Assembly: GCF_022559585.1 (NCBI RefSeq)
Contig: NZ_CP087114.1
Span: 39,094-103,093 of the forward strand
Source: Bartonella machadoae
Lineage (GTDB): Bacteria; Pseudomonadota; Alphaproteobacteria; Rhizobiales; Rhizobiaceae
Direction of reading: 5' to 3'
DNA: 64,000 bases
In this document: positions 31,752-39,904 of the stretch, one piece after another
Position numbering within the stretch: position 1 is the stretch's first letter
Layout of the letters: each line of letters begins with the position of its first letter
Translations under genes and position numbers: made by a program
Notes under the pieces: model-generated
Databases searched by the model: none
Told to the model about the DNA's origin: nothing
The model's input: only the letters and a program-made list of their open reading frames with translations

Positions 31752-32467
31752 TGCACACCTCCATGGATTTGTTCTCTCAAGCAAGCCAATCCTCTAGATG
31801 TGATTTTTGTTGAAGGAAGCACCTTTTCTGTACCATCCGGTCTTTGAATAGTGATAGCAGGGCAATCCATCAAACCTTTCTTGATCTTATCCTGATAGGG
31901 TAACAAAGGAGCACCTGGAGCCCTTCGATAGACCCAATCATGTTTACGCAAGTAATCAGTTAAGTCCTTTGGTCGTATTTCTAACATCTTTGCAGATTCA
32001 ATCAAACCAAACAGACCATCAGAGCGTTTTAAACCATCAAGTGCTTTTGCCTTGGGTTTTAACTCTGCGATTATGATGTCTTTACGTTCATTTTCGTTTT
32101 TTAGATGTGTTAAGACACCTAACATCACTTGTGGACTTGAATAATCAATCTTCGGTGAGACTGCCTGTGCTTCCAATGCTTGCCAACGATCTATGATTTT
32201 AGCTCGTAACGCTGTGCTGTAACCTGAGACGAGAATTAAACATTCGCGTTTGGGCAGGTGGTAACAAGGACGGTTTTCACCTTTTGCATCAACGTAAGTA
32301 CCGATAAAATCAACCGGCTCAAATTTGAGCTCGTTAAATATTTGCTTAATATCCCTCATTACATTCTTATGCTTTTTACCACATAACTCAGCAATCTCAT
32401 GACTAGACATAGTCTGAGTGGTAGCACTATTAACAGTGCTTTCTTTAATTTCTATAAGAGTGTTCAT
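31748..32467 (-). CDS. Rha-KilAC antirepressor (cassette IV)
   Basis: 239 aa. N-terminal Rha domain ([30 protein letters not shown]...[33 protein letters not shown]), then the common KilAC half from ~residue 110. Compared with cassette I the N-terminal module is replaced while the C-terminal nucleotide sequence is nearly the same, an evident domain swap. Confidence 0.9.
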   Translation of the reverse strand: MNTLIEIKESTVNSATTQTMSSHEIAELCGKKHKNVMRDIKQIFNELKFEPVDFIGTYVDAKGENRPCYHLPKRECLILVSGYSTALRAKIIDRWQALEAQAVSPKIDYSSPQVMLGVLTHLKNENERKDIIIAELKPKAKALDGLKRSDGLFGLIESAKMLEIRPKDLTDYLRKHDWVYRRAPGAPLLPYQDKIKKGLMDCPAITIQRPDGTEKVLPSTKITSRGLACLREQIHGGVQ

Positions 32468-32739
32468 ATGAACTCCGTACGATTAGATGTTTCTTAATGA
32501 CGCTCTCAAAGAGTGCCGGGTGCTAAGAAACACGGCGTACAGTCCGTCGTTATGCTTTCCCCGCGAGGGTATTGTATAGCATAACCACACCCGACGAGGT
32601 CATTATATGCGTGTAACATATAATGAGTCAAAGCTTTTAATTGGCGGAGAAGAGACTGTTTCGGCAATCTATCCGCTGTACATTTAAGGTGTTTCTTAGG
32701 CACCTGATTCGAAGATATATGTTACAGAAATAATGTCAA
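32468..32739 (-). ncRNA. C4-like antisense leader, cassette IV
   Basis: Minus strand: outer TTGACA 32739-32734; A = ctaagaaacac...tgtacag (32699-32676); inner TTGACT (32631-32626)/TATAAT (32607-32602), spacer 18; B 32542-32523; A' = taagaaac...gtacgg (32496-32475) before ATG 32467. Code aagaaac/gtac. B is complementary to both A and A' despite differing from all other loci. Confidence 0.8.
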
Positions 32740-33023
32740 GTCTCTTTCGATAATTTTTGTCTTTAAATAATCATATATTGTACAGTGTACATATTGAAAT
32801 CGTTATTTATCAATGTGTTATGTGTACAATGTACAGTCAATTTGAAAAGTTCTAACGCTAGCGATAGTTCGCGCTGTCCTGCCCCGCAACACTCCCAACC
32901 CGCTGGAAAGTACCTTTTGCATTGATTTTATTGTATTTTTTCTGGAAAAACCAAAATATAAGTGATAATTTGCTTTAAAAATTACAATTAAAGTGAGTAG
33001 TGTGTTTACATAGCTTAAGAACA
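32740..33023. other. Intergenic stretch with paired TGTACA palindromes
   Basis: No convincing gene. Two perfect palindromes TGTACAnTGTACA at 32779-32791 and 32823-32835, centres 44 bp (about four helical turns) apart, look like a dimer-binding operator pair. A more GC-rich segment (about 32860-32915) may be an unrelated remnant. Confidence 0.45.
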
Positions 33024-33605
33024 TTATTTCTTTTTCTTATTAGCGGCATATTCTTGACGGTCAAGTTGTCTCTGGATATTTTTGATTAACCTCTCATTCG
33101 CATATTGTGTAATAGTATTTGCAATTTCTGGCTTGGACATTACTCTAGCAATTGAGGGTCCTTCTTGTTTTGCAATGGGGAATTGATCACCATCGGCTCT
33201 TTGAAAAACATTATTGCCCATTTTTAATTCAACACGCTTTGGAAAACTCCCACCTCGAATAAAAGCATGAGGTAAGATTTCTTTTTTGCCAAACATTGTG
33301 TAGGTCACACCATGTTTTGTTTCTCTTGCTTTAAAAAATTTAAGAGGTATCGGTGTTCCAGAGCCAATGATATCTGTCTCGAGAAGCTGTGCTGTAGCCT
33401 TGCCTTTAATATAAATACCTTTCTTGATACGCTTTGATTTTGCTGATGTAAGTTCAGAAACTTTCTTTTCGGCAAAGCGCTCCACTTGTTTTGCTGCGGT
33501 ATTTACAGCATTACGCAAAGCCCAATTAAGGCGTGGTGCTTGAAGACTTGTAAAGGTATCCTTTGCTTGTTGAAGATACCATTTTTGGTGAATAATTAAT
33601 TTCAA
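33024..33605 (-). CDS. Minor tail protein (P2 gpZ / HK97 gp10-like)
   Basis: 193 aa. LNWALRNAVNTAAKQVERFAEKKVSEL...RIKKGIYIKGKATAQLLETDIIGSGTPIPL...HAFIRGG resembles the prophage minor tail protein Z family involved in tail completion. Ends in a Lys-rich tail. Lies upstream of terminase, far from the other tail genes and separated by fic and cassette IV. Confidence 0.75.
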   Translation of the reverse strand: MKLIIHQKWYLQQAKDTFTSLQAPRLNWALRNAVNTAAKQVERFAEKKVSELTSAKSKRIKKGIYIKGKATAQLLETDIIGSGTPIPLKFFKARETKHGVTYTMFGKKEILPHAFIRGGSFPKRVELKMGNNVFQRADGDQFPIAKQEGPSIARVMSKPEIANTITQYANERLIKNIQRQLDRQEYAANKKKK

Positions 33606-33608
33606 CTT

Positions 33609-33929
33609 CTAAGCCTTTTTTGGAGTAGATGTTGCTGTCTTAGAAACTTTAGATGTTTTGGTTTGTTTGGGTGTGGTTTCCTCTACCACTGGTTCAGTTG
33701 ATGTTTGGACATTTTCATTTTCTTCTTTCTCAACCTTTTCACTTGTCTTATCAGGCTTTGCATTTGTTTTGCTTTCAACAAAAGGTTTTGCAGCATTGGC
33801 ACGCTTAAGACGAGCATAGACCTGATTAGAAATTTCAACAAAAGGGGTATTTTGTGTAGAAGGTTCAAAACGAACGGTGCTTTTATTGTCGCCAACGACA
33901 CAGATTGGTTTAGTGATGACAGCTTTCAT
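33609..33929 (-). CDS. Low-complexity T/K/E-rich phage protein
   Basis: 106 aa from ATG 33929 (AGGAG five nt upstream). N-terminal half MKAVITKPICVVGDNKSTVRFEPSTQNTPFVEISNQVYARLKRANAAKPF is compact; the C-terminal half is a repetitive Thr/Lys/Glu tail. Three nt before the gpZ-like gene, so probably a structural accessory. No family recognised. Confidence 0.6.
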   Translation of the reverse strand: MKAVITKPICVVGDNKSTVRFEPSTQNTPFVEISNQVYARLKRANAAKPFVESKTNAKPDKTSEKVEKEENENVQTSTEPVVEETTPKQTKTSKVSKTATSTPKKA

Positions 33930-34118
33930 TATTGCTCCTTTTGAGGAATGATTTAATGACATCATGCGTCAAATATTGATGTTTACACTGTGAAAAATGG
34001 ACAAGCCAGAATTACCAAGAAAACCGGGCTCTTTAGCCATGTTTCAGGTATATATTTTACTAACTTTTTGGGGAATATTTTTGAATTTTAGACGCAATAC
34101 GACTAGTGCAGTATTGTC

Positions 34119-34147
34119 ATTAAATAGGATTTTTTACACGATGTCAA
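34119..34147 (-). promoter_or_regulatory. Candidate promoter for the 106-aa/gpZ-like pair
   Basis: Minus strand TTGACA (34147-34142), 17-nt spacer, TTTAAT (34124-34119), about 190 nt upstream of ATG 33929. The 33930-34278 gap otherwise shows no gene. Confidence 0.5.
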
Positions 34148-34243
34148 CAGAAAAAATCATCATCTAGTATTTTTTTATTTTTTTGATCAAAATCTGGTGT
34201 TTTTAGAAAGCGTTATTTATTTTCCTTAAATACAACATTTGTG

Positions 34244-34272
34244 TTGTGTTAAAACATTTTAGATGTTATATT
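34244..34272 (+). promoter_or_regulatory. Promoter of the second hicAB
   Basis: TTGTGT (34244-34249), 17-nt spacer, TATATT (34267-34272); ATG 34279 is six nt after the -10, again without a Shine-Dalgarno. Confidence 0.6.
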
Positions 34273-34278
34273 ATTATA

Positions 34279-34461
34279 ATGAACAGTCAAGAATTGAAAA
34301 GATATCTTACAAAGCATGGTTGTAGTTTTACTGCAGGGAAGGGTGGACATTTGCTTGTAAAGCGCGGTTCTAAAAAGTCTGTTTTACCTATGCATGGTAC
34401 ACGTAAAGAATTAGGAACAGGATTAGTTCAGAAGATTCTTAAAGATCTTGGTCTAAAATAA
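34279..34461 (+). CDS. hicA: HicA-type toxin (second locus)
   Basis: 60 aa, usual HicA length. NSQELKRYLTKHGCSFTAGKGGHLLVKRGSKKSVLPMHGTRKELGTGLVQKILKDLGL holds the double-stranded-RNA-binding-like fold and the catalytic His in GGHLLV. Start at 34279, because the earlier ATG lies upstream of the -10. Confidence 0.92.
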   Translation: MNSQELKRYLTKHGCSFTAGKGGHLLVKRGSKKSVLPMHGTRKELGTGLVQKILKDLGLK

Positions 34462-34481
34462 GCTTGAATATGGAGGTGCAA

Positions 34482-34904
34482 ATGAAATATGCAATAAAAT
34501 TTATCAAAGATGACAATGATACTCTTCTTGTCATCTCTAAAGATTTTCAGGAATTTATTACCTACGGTAACGACGAAAAAGAAGCTTTAGAACAGGCTAA
34601 AAATGCCCTTTTAACAGTTATTATGGGGCGTTTCCAAGATCGTGAAGTTGTTCCTTTGGGAGCGTATGATGCTATCTATCCTTTTGTTGAAGTCTCTTCA
34701 TTAGTGACTTTAAAAATTGCAATACATAACGCTATGATTGAAAAAAACTTACGTAAAGCTGATCTTGTACGTCTTTTAGAACTTCACCCAATACAAATTG
34801 ATCGATTGTTGGATTTAAATCACGCAACAAAGTTAGACGCTTTAGAATCCACTCTTCTTACTCTTGGAAAAGAAGTTACCATTCATATTCAAGATGCCGC
34901 TTGA
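34482..34904 (+). CDS. hicB: HicB-type antitoxin with XRE-like domain (second locus)
   Basis: 140 aa; ATG 34482 preceded by GGAGG. HicB fold (MKYAIKFIKDDNDTLLVISKDFQEFITYGNDEKEALEQAKNALL), then a C-terminal helix-turn-helix (MIEKNLRKADLVRLLELHPIQIDRLLDL) instead of the ribbon-helix-helix of the HicB at 20727, so the two loci are of different lineages. Confidence 0.9.
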   Translation: MKYAIKFIKDDNDTLLVISKDFQEFITYGNDEKEALEQAKNALLTVIMGRFQDREVVPLGAYDAIYPFVEVSSLVTLKIAIHNAMIEKNLRKADLVRLLELHPIQIDRLLDLNHATKLDALESTLLTLGKEVTIHIQDAA

Positions 34905-34907
34905 CAA

Positions 34908-35450
34908 CTACCGGTTTTGCACAAAATGTTTGTGAAGTGCATCAAGTACAATACAGAGTGAATTAACAAGATGCGGTAGCATTTGATCTTCTATAACAAG
35001 ATATTGTAATGCGGCATAAAAATTGTGTTGGCGATATAGATATTGTGCTTCTTTTATTGCCTCTTGCATATTTAAAAACCGCTCTGTAGTAAGTTTTACC
35101 CATTTTTCTCTTGCACCATCATCAGAAGTTGTAGGCATTTCATCATAAACAGCATTAGGTAACGCTTTTGCACAGAGGTAATTGTTTTTCACTTCAAGAT
35201 ATTTTTGTGCAGCCTCATACTGATCTTGAGTAAGTTGACCTTGTAAATAAAGCCGCCCGATATAGGTACCAGCAAGTGGATTTTTGGCATCTTCTATGGA
35301 CAAACCAAAGCGTTTAGCACGCATTTCTATTGCCAATTGATCAACAGGTTCACGCGGTGTTTTTGCTCTTGAGATGCGTCCATTTGGTTCTCTTACACAT
35401 CCCTTAATTCGGGGACGCCCACGTTTTGCTCGTTTCTTTTTCTTTGTCAT
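34908..35450 (-). CDS. Conserved phage protein of unknown function
   Basis: 180 aa from ATG 35450. Very basic N-terminus (MTKKKKRAKRGRPRIKGCVREPNGRISR) with a GRPR AT-hook-like motif, then a helical region (AGTYIGRLYLQGQLTQDQYEAAQKYLEVKNNYLCAKALP). Follows ssb in the replication operon, suggesting a DNA-associated role. Ends 3 bp from the convergent hicB. Confidence 0.6.
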   Translation of the reverse strand: MTKKKKRAKRGRPRIKGCVREPNGRISRAKTPREPVDQLAIEMRAKRFGLSIEDAKNPLAGTYIGRLYLQGQLTQDQYEAAQKYLEVKNNYLCAKALPNAVYDEMPTTSDDGAREKWVKLTTERFLNMQEAIKEAQYLYRQHNFYAALQYLVIEDQMLPHLVNSLCIVLDALHKHFVQNR

Positions 35451-35459
35451 ATTTTTCAA

Positions 35460-35912
35460 TCAGAATGGAATAGCATCATTGACAGGTTTTCCATAATCAG
35501 CAGCTCCTGAAGTAGCAGCATAACTTTGAGCAGTGACCGGTAAAGGGGTAGGGGATGCAGGTTGGTCTTTCTTTGCATCAAGTAAATACAATTCACCTTT
35601 GAATTGTGGCAAGACAATCTCTGTTGCAAGATGTTCACCACCATTTCTATCTTTCCATTTGCGGGTTTGTAATTTACCTTCTACATAGACCTTTGAACCT
35701 TTATTGAGATATTGAAGAGCAATTTTTGCCAGATGTGGATTAAAAACCACAACAGAATGCCATTCCGTTTTGTCGACTCTTTTATTGGTTGCCTTATCAG
35801 TATAGCTCTCAGAAGTAGCCATACGAAAATTGACCACCTCAGTACCATTATTCATTGTTTTGCTTTCGGGATCAGCCCCCAAATGCCCAATTAAGATCAC
35901 TTTATTCAGCAT
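35460..35912 (-). CDS. ssb: Single-stranded DNA-binding protein
   Basis: 150 aa. OB-fold of bacterial SSB (MLNKVILIGHLGADPESKTMNNGTEVVNFRMATSESY...DKTEWHSVVVFN...GSKVYVEGKLQTRKW) and a short disordered tail ending NDAIPF, close to the canonical DDDIPF tip that recruits partners. Phage-encoded replication/recombination factor. Confidence 0.95.
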   Translation of the reverse strand: MLNKVILIGHLGADPESKTMNNGTEVVNFRMATSESYTDKATNKRVDKTEWHSVVVFNPHLAKIALQYLNKGSKVYVEGKLQTRKWKDRNGGEHLATEIVLPQFKGELYLLDAKKDQPASPTPLPVTAQSYAATSGAADYGKPVNDAIPF

Positions 35913-36135
35913 GTTTTTTTACCTTAAATTTGCACCTTTTTTATACATATAAAATTTTAACATGATTTGTATATTTTTTTTCAATCAATTCAAAAGGATA
36001 TTATTGTTTTTTAACATATTAAATTATGTTTTATAGCACTCTTTAAAATAAAGATCGATTGATACAGGTGCATGGTGTATAGTATCAAGTTCTAAGAGTT
36101 AATATCTACTCTGTCCTAAACCCCACTTAGCTTCT
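35913..36135. other. AT-rich intergenic region
   Basis: 223 bp with no coding signal. Contains runs of T/A and an imperfect gatac...gtatc repeat near 36059-36090 that could be an operator; nothing else is supported. Confidence 0.35.
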
Positions 36136-36402
36136 CTAGTTTTTAAGCTTTTCAAAAGACAAAACTTCTATATAGGTTTTGTAGTTCTTATGGTAACCAA
36201 AATATCGCATACCATCGTTTGTTTTAGTTAAATCCAAAAACCTGCAAGATCTTCTCATACTTTCAGTTAAATCGCAGACAATATAGCAAAATCCAGGAAC
36301 ATTTTGAGATGGTGGTATTGGACATCCATCCACTGTGAAAGCCTCACCTTTACGAACTTTTTCTAAATAATCAAAAACATGCGTAACTGGGCTTTTATCC
36401 AT
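36136..36402 (-). CDS. Hypothetical phage protein, 88 aa
   Basis: MDKSPVTHVFDYLEKVRKGEAFTVDGCPIPPSQNVPGFCYIVCDLTESMRRSC... no recognised family. Four Cys and no membrane segment. Set apart from neighbours by ~150-220 bp on each side, so it may have its own promoter. Confidence 0.5.
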   Translation of the reverse strand: MDKSPVTHVFDYLEKVRKGEAFTVDGCPIPPSQNVPGFCYIVCDLTESMRRSCRFLDLTKTNDGMRYFGYHKNYKTYIEVLSFEKLKN

Positions 36403-36552
36403 TGGGTCTATTTCATTTTCTGTTGGTTGTTCGATATTTACGATTATAATGGATTCAATCAGTTTTTATAAAACCATTATTTTTTTTCAGATGGACATCA
36501 AACATATCAAGGAGAAAGTTAGTATTTCCACCCGATTGAGGTGTTAATTTGT

Positions 36553-37029
36553 TCACTGAATGCTCCTGTTAATTTCATCTATGAGGGGCTCAATGTTGAG
36601 AACGCTTCTAGGCACAGCACCACCATATAGCCATGCTTTCACTTGCGCTTTGGTACTGTAATCTGCGTTTTCTGGTATTTCATGATATTGCCCACCATCA
36701 AATTCCTCATATTCTCTTGCGCCATCTTCGTATTCATAAAGGTTATAAAAATACTCTGTAACCCCTAATCCCCATGGGGCATGCCCTCTTGCTGTTGCAA
36801 CAAACTTTTTTTGCGGTTGTTTACGCCTTGTTAAGAACAAATCTCTAAAAATTCCCATGCTTTTAGTCCATAATTTTACCACTTGGTCTATTTGCCTCAA
36901 AAATGACCGTACAGAGCGTTTTTTAATTTTTATGCGGTTGTTTATCAAAAAATCTTTAAATCGTTTTGTACGGTCTCTTTTTGTCGATTTAAACACATAT
37001 CTAATCGCAAAATGATCAGCACTTTTCAC
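36553..37029 (-). CDS. Hypothetical phage protein, 158 aa
   Basis: GTG start at 37029 overlapping the upstream stop (TAGTG). Basic N-terminal half (FKSTKRDRTKRFKDFLINNRIKIKKRSVRSFLRQI) and acidic aromatic C-terminal half (YFYNLYEYEDGAREYEEFDGGQYHEIPENADY). Unrecognised; within the replication operon. Confidence 0.5.
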   Translation of the reverse strand: MKSADHFAIRYVFKSTKRDRTKRFKDFLINNRIKIKKRSVRSFLRQIDQVVKLWTKSMGIFRDLFLTRRKQPQKKFVATARGHAPWGLGVTEYFYNLYEYEDGAREYEEFDGGQYHEIPENADYSTKAQVKAWLYGGAVPRSVLNIEPLIDEINRSIQ

Positions 37030-37652
37030 TATTTTGCTATATCATCAACCTTTTTCATAACATCCCCTATGCCACTAAAAGCTCTTTCAAGCTCTTGCTT
37101 GTGAACAAGAGTTAGGGGTCTAAAATAATCTCTCGCTGTTTTTTCTTTCGCTGCTTTTTCACGTGTATTTTCAATCGCTCTACGTACACTGCCGGCTTTT
37201 GAAAGAAGGGTGTTTTCTATGCTTTGGCAATAAGCTAATAGCTCTCCGCAAGTTGGCATAAATGTTTTTGATACCCCATTTGCTTGACCAATTACGATAT
37301 CTTCAACGCCCTTTTTCAGGGCATATGACGAAATGCGGTCCAGCAACATGCCATAGGATAGAACGACGGCTTTGGCATCTGTATTCGCAGGTACCCGCAT
37401 ACTTGAAAGCAGAAAAGAAGCTTTTTCAATCTGTTCAACCGAAGCTTTCACAGAGAGCAAGGTTTCTAGACGATTGCAAGCATCTAAGGTTTTTTCCTCC
37501 TCCTGTTTCGTCAATGTATTCCCAGCTTTCAGCATCAATGGATACCCCGGATTGATCATTTCGATAATCTTCTCTAGATGAGAGATGATTTCTGAGTTCG
37601 CTAAAGCCTTCTGCAAGTTGTTTTGTGAAAGTTTTCGGAGTGAATTTTCCAT
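37029..37652 (-). CDS. Hypothetical helical protein, 207 aa
   Basis: ATG 37652 with GGTGG just upstream. Helix-rich (LRKLSQNNLQKALANSEIISHLEKIIEMINPGYPLMLKAG...KTLDACNRLETLLSVKASVEQIEKASFLLSSMR). Its first ~72 codons overlap the end of the replication gene in another frame. No family recognised; may work with the initiator. Confidence 0.55.
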   Translation of the reverse strand: MENSLRKLSQNNLQKALANSEIISHLEKIIEMINPGYPLMLKAGNTLTKQEEEKTLDACNRLETLLSVKASVEQIEKASFLLSSMRVPANTDAKAVVLSYGMLLDRISSYALKKGVEDIVIGQANGVSKTFMPTCGELLAYCQSIENTLLSKAGSVRRAIENTREKAAKEKTARDYFRPLTLVHKQELERAFSGIGDVMKKVDDIAK

Positions 37653-38568
37653 AATTACCACCTATTTGATTAATTTTATGATCTTTTGAGTTTCTAATCC
37701 AATTGCGCCACGTTGCTTGCCAATCGATTTTGGTTGCATCCTTGCCTGTCTTGGCTTTCCAATAATCTCGAAACTTTGCAATTTCGATTTTCACACGCTC
37801 TGGAGGCAAGCCCTCTGTAATTGCGAAATCGTAATCCGGCTCGAAATCGTCTGGTAATCGACAGCCTCGATTGGCTTTAGAGCGCTTGGCTTTTTTGGGA
37901 ACGTTTTCTTGCTCGTGAACAGCAGGTTTATCCTCTGCCACCGTTTCGATTGCATCTGCTTGCTTTTCGCAATCATGGTCTTCTGAAGGCTCGTCAACCT
38001 GTTCGTTTGTTTCTAAATCTTCAAAATCAATTTCTTTTTTTGCTAACACGATAGTGTTAGTTTTTTTATTATAACTGTTATTGTTATTGTTAATGTGTTG
38101 TCGTGATGAGGTCATGATGATGTCATCATGATCTCGTGATGAACTCGTCATGACTTCATGATGATCTTGTGATGATGTCATGATAGACGCATCATATTCT
38201 TTTGATGCATTATCTTTCTGCTTATTTTTCCTAGTGTTTGCAGCTTTGATAGCTTTTTCCGAAAGCCTGTTTAAATTCTCATTACAATTTTTTAACTCTT
38301 CTTCGACTTGTGTACTCCACAAATTTCCATCTTCTAATTGAAGAATTAATTTTTTTCGAATGAGTTTTTCTAATGATTTTTTAAACGTTTGCACTGAACA
38401 ACCAACAATGCGTGCTAAAGCAGAAGTGTCATCATAAATCGGTTCACAGGCTCGATACATGAGAGCAGTGAGTGTACTATAAGTAGCTTTCTCTGCTGCA
38501 TCAGTACCAGCAAAGTCCATAATCCAATCTTGATAAAAATTACGGACCCAAGGTAATTGATTAGCCAT
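37435..38568 (-). CDS. Replication initiator-like protein (lambda O / DnaT-like)
   Basis: 377 aa. N-terminal winged-helix region (PWVRNFYQDWIMDFAGTDAAEKATYSTLTALMYRACEPIYDDTSALARIVGCSVQTFKKSLEKLIRKKLI), a low-complexity middle containing IMTSSQDHHEVMTSSSRDHDDIIMTSS, and a DnaT-like motif YWKAKTGKDATKIDWQATWRNWIRNSKDH (~270-300). The repeated middle reflects DNA repeats that may be the origin. The last ~73 residues overlap the 207-aa gene. Confidence 0.75.
   Translation of the reverse strand: MANQLPWVRNFYQDWIMDFAGTDAAEKATYSTLTALMYRACEPIYDDTSALARIVGCSVQTFKKSLEKLIRKKLILQLEDGNLWSTQVEEELKNCNENLNRLSEKAIKAANTRKNKQKDNASKEYDASIMTSSQDHHEVMTSSSRDHDDIIMTSSRQHINNNNNSYNKKTNTIVLAKKEIDFEDLETNEQVDEPSEDHDCEKQADAIETVAEDKPAVHEQENVPKKAKRSKANRGCRLPDDFEPDYDFAITEGLPPERVKIEIAKFRDYWKAKTGKDATKIDWQATWRNWIRNSKDHKINQIGGNYGKFTPKTFTKQLAEGFSELRNHLSSREDYRNDQSGVSIDAESWEYIDETGGGKNLRCLQSSRNLALCESFG
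38060..38195. other. Candidate replication origin (iterons plus AT-rich tract)
   Basis: Inside the initiator gene. On the coding strand ATGAC...TCATCAC(A/G)AGATCAT recurs about three times in ~95 bp (38195 to ~38100), rich in ATCATGA palindromes, followed by an AT-rich (AAC/AAT)n tract (38100-38060). Iterons beside an AT-rich segment inside the initiator gene is the lambda ori/O arrangement. Confidence 0.55.
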
Positions 38569-38608
38569 TCTCTTGTTCTTTCTTGTGCTTATGCCATATG
38601 GCTTCTGA

Positions 38609-38902
38609 TTATTGCGTGTTATTTTTTAGCTCTTCTTCAACATCTACACTCCAGATATGTTCGTCATCCAAAAGGAAGATGTGTCCAGTTTCAGATAAGA
38701 GATCAAATGCATCATTAAGCTCGTCAATTGAACAGCGTGCTAATGAAGCCAATGCTCGTAAATTGTTCGTAAGAGGTTTGCCAGTATGTAGCATTCTTAA
38801 TCGCAACCTCATGTAAATATTGCCTTCAGTAGGGGGTAAAGCAGCGAGATCAAGAAGCCATTTTTCTACATTAATTTTTATCCAAGATGTTTTTTCAGAC
38901 AT
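38609..38902 (-). CDS. Replication-associated winged-helix protein (DUF1376-like)
   Basis: 97 aa: WIKINVEKWLLDLAALPPTEGNIYMRLRLRMLHTGKPLTNNLRALASLARCSIDELNDAFDLLSETGHIFLLDDEHIWSVDVEEELKN. Corresponds to the N-terminal domain of the next protein, including the shared WS(V/T)(D/Q)VEEELKN end, so the two arose by duplication. Possibly a loader or regulator of the initiator. Confidence 0.65.
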   Translation of the reverse strand: MSEKTSWIKINVEKWLLDLAALPPTEGNIYMRLRLRMLHTGKPLTNNLRALASLARCSIDELNDAFDLLSETGHIFLLDDEHIWSVDVEEELKNNTQ

Positions 38903-38905
38903 TAC

Positions 38906-39373
38906 TTATTCCCCTTCTTTCATTAAATATAAAATTGCTAAAGCATCTGCTTCATTATCATCCTTAGGCTTGTGTCCCTTTGCACATATCGCCTGTATTA
39001 TCTCTTCTTTTGAGGCATTTCCTTTTCCTGTCGTTGCCTTCTTAATTGTGCCAACAGGGATGCCTTCATAAGGTATCTGATGATGTTCACACCAAGCTGT
39101 TAAATGACCTAGAAAACCACCGTAAACATGCGCCGCATCAGTACCAACATGACGGCGCACCTCTTCAAAATACACGGCATCAATACCACCGGCTGTTGCC
39201 TTCATTTCTGTAAGCCATTGTTTAAAGCGCAAATAACGCATCCCCCCACCTTCAAAACGGCGTGGTTGAAAATTGACCGTGCCACTGAATATGTGACCAT
39301 CAGCACCACGTATCGCCCATCCCGTTGTGGTACCTAGATCAAGACAAAGAATGGTTGGTGTGTTAGTGATCAT
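38906..39373 (-). CDS. RuvC-fold Holliday junction resolvase
   Basis: 155 aa. RNase H/RuvC fold with acidic residues D12 (CLDLGTTTGWA), E70 (VYFEEV) and D139-D143 (KDDNEADALA), plus a KKATTGKGNASKEE basic segment. Phage crossover junction endonuclease for resolving replication or recombination intermediates. Confidence 0.88.
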   Translation of the reverse strand: MITNTPTILCLDLGTTTGWAIRGADGHIFSGTVNFQPRRFEGGGMRYLRFKQWLTEMKATAGGIDAVYFEEVRRHVGTDAAHVYGGFLGHLTAWCEHHQIPYEGIPVGTIKKATTGKGNASKEEIIQAICAKGHKPKDDNEADALAILYLMKEGE

Positions 39374-39464
39374 ATTCCCCCCCTTAAGGCTGTTGTGTAT
39401 TATATATTTGCCATGACAGAGCGCGTAATGAGTGGATTAACTCACTTAGGCAAACGTTTTTATG

Positions 39465-39887
39465 CTACGATTTATTGATTTGATTTCTTTTTTTGATGAC
39501 TTCATCCCTTAAAAGATCAAGCTTTAAGATATCAAGCTTATCTTTGACTAAGATCATAAACAAGATCAGATCATTTAAGCGATAAAAAGATAACAACTCT
39601 TGAGAAAAATAATTATCAAACCAAGTTGTAAAAGCTTGCATAAAAACAGATGAAAACCATTGATTAAAATCATTGTATGGCAATAACGGAAAATAATTTC
39701 TATCATCACGCGCAAAGATACTATACAGCATATAGACAAAATAACCTGTTGATGAGGGATCTATTCTTGTTTCAAAACGTGCATCTTGAGGCGAACGGAC
39801 ACCATAATATATGGTTGCCTCTCCAATATTATTAACAAGATCAATCAACTGGACTTTACTTATAGTGATATGTGGTTCATCTATCAT
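39465..39887 (-). CDS. Hypothetical phage protein, 140 aa
   Basis: MIDEPHITISKVQLIDLVNNIGEATIYYGVRSPQDARFETRIDPSSTGYFVYMLYS... aromatic-rich and helical, no recognised domain. Follows the Cro-like gene by 17 bp, so it is a leftward early gene. Confidence 0.5.
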   Translation of the reverse strand: MIDEPHITISKVQLIDLVNNIGEATIYYGVRSPQDARFETRIDPSSTGYFVYMLYSIFARDDRNYFPLLPYNDFNQWFSSVFMQAFTTWFDNYFSQELLSFYRLNDLILFMILVKDKLDILKLDLLRDEVIKKRNQINKS

Positions 39888-39904
39888 CTCTTAATCTTTC
39901 TTCT

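Noticed and set aside
32818..33024. Minus-strand frame of 68 codons between cassette IV and the gpZ-like gene
   Set aside because: No ribosome binding site, odd composition, and it covers the TGTACA palindrome; not a credible gene.
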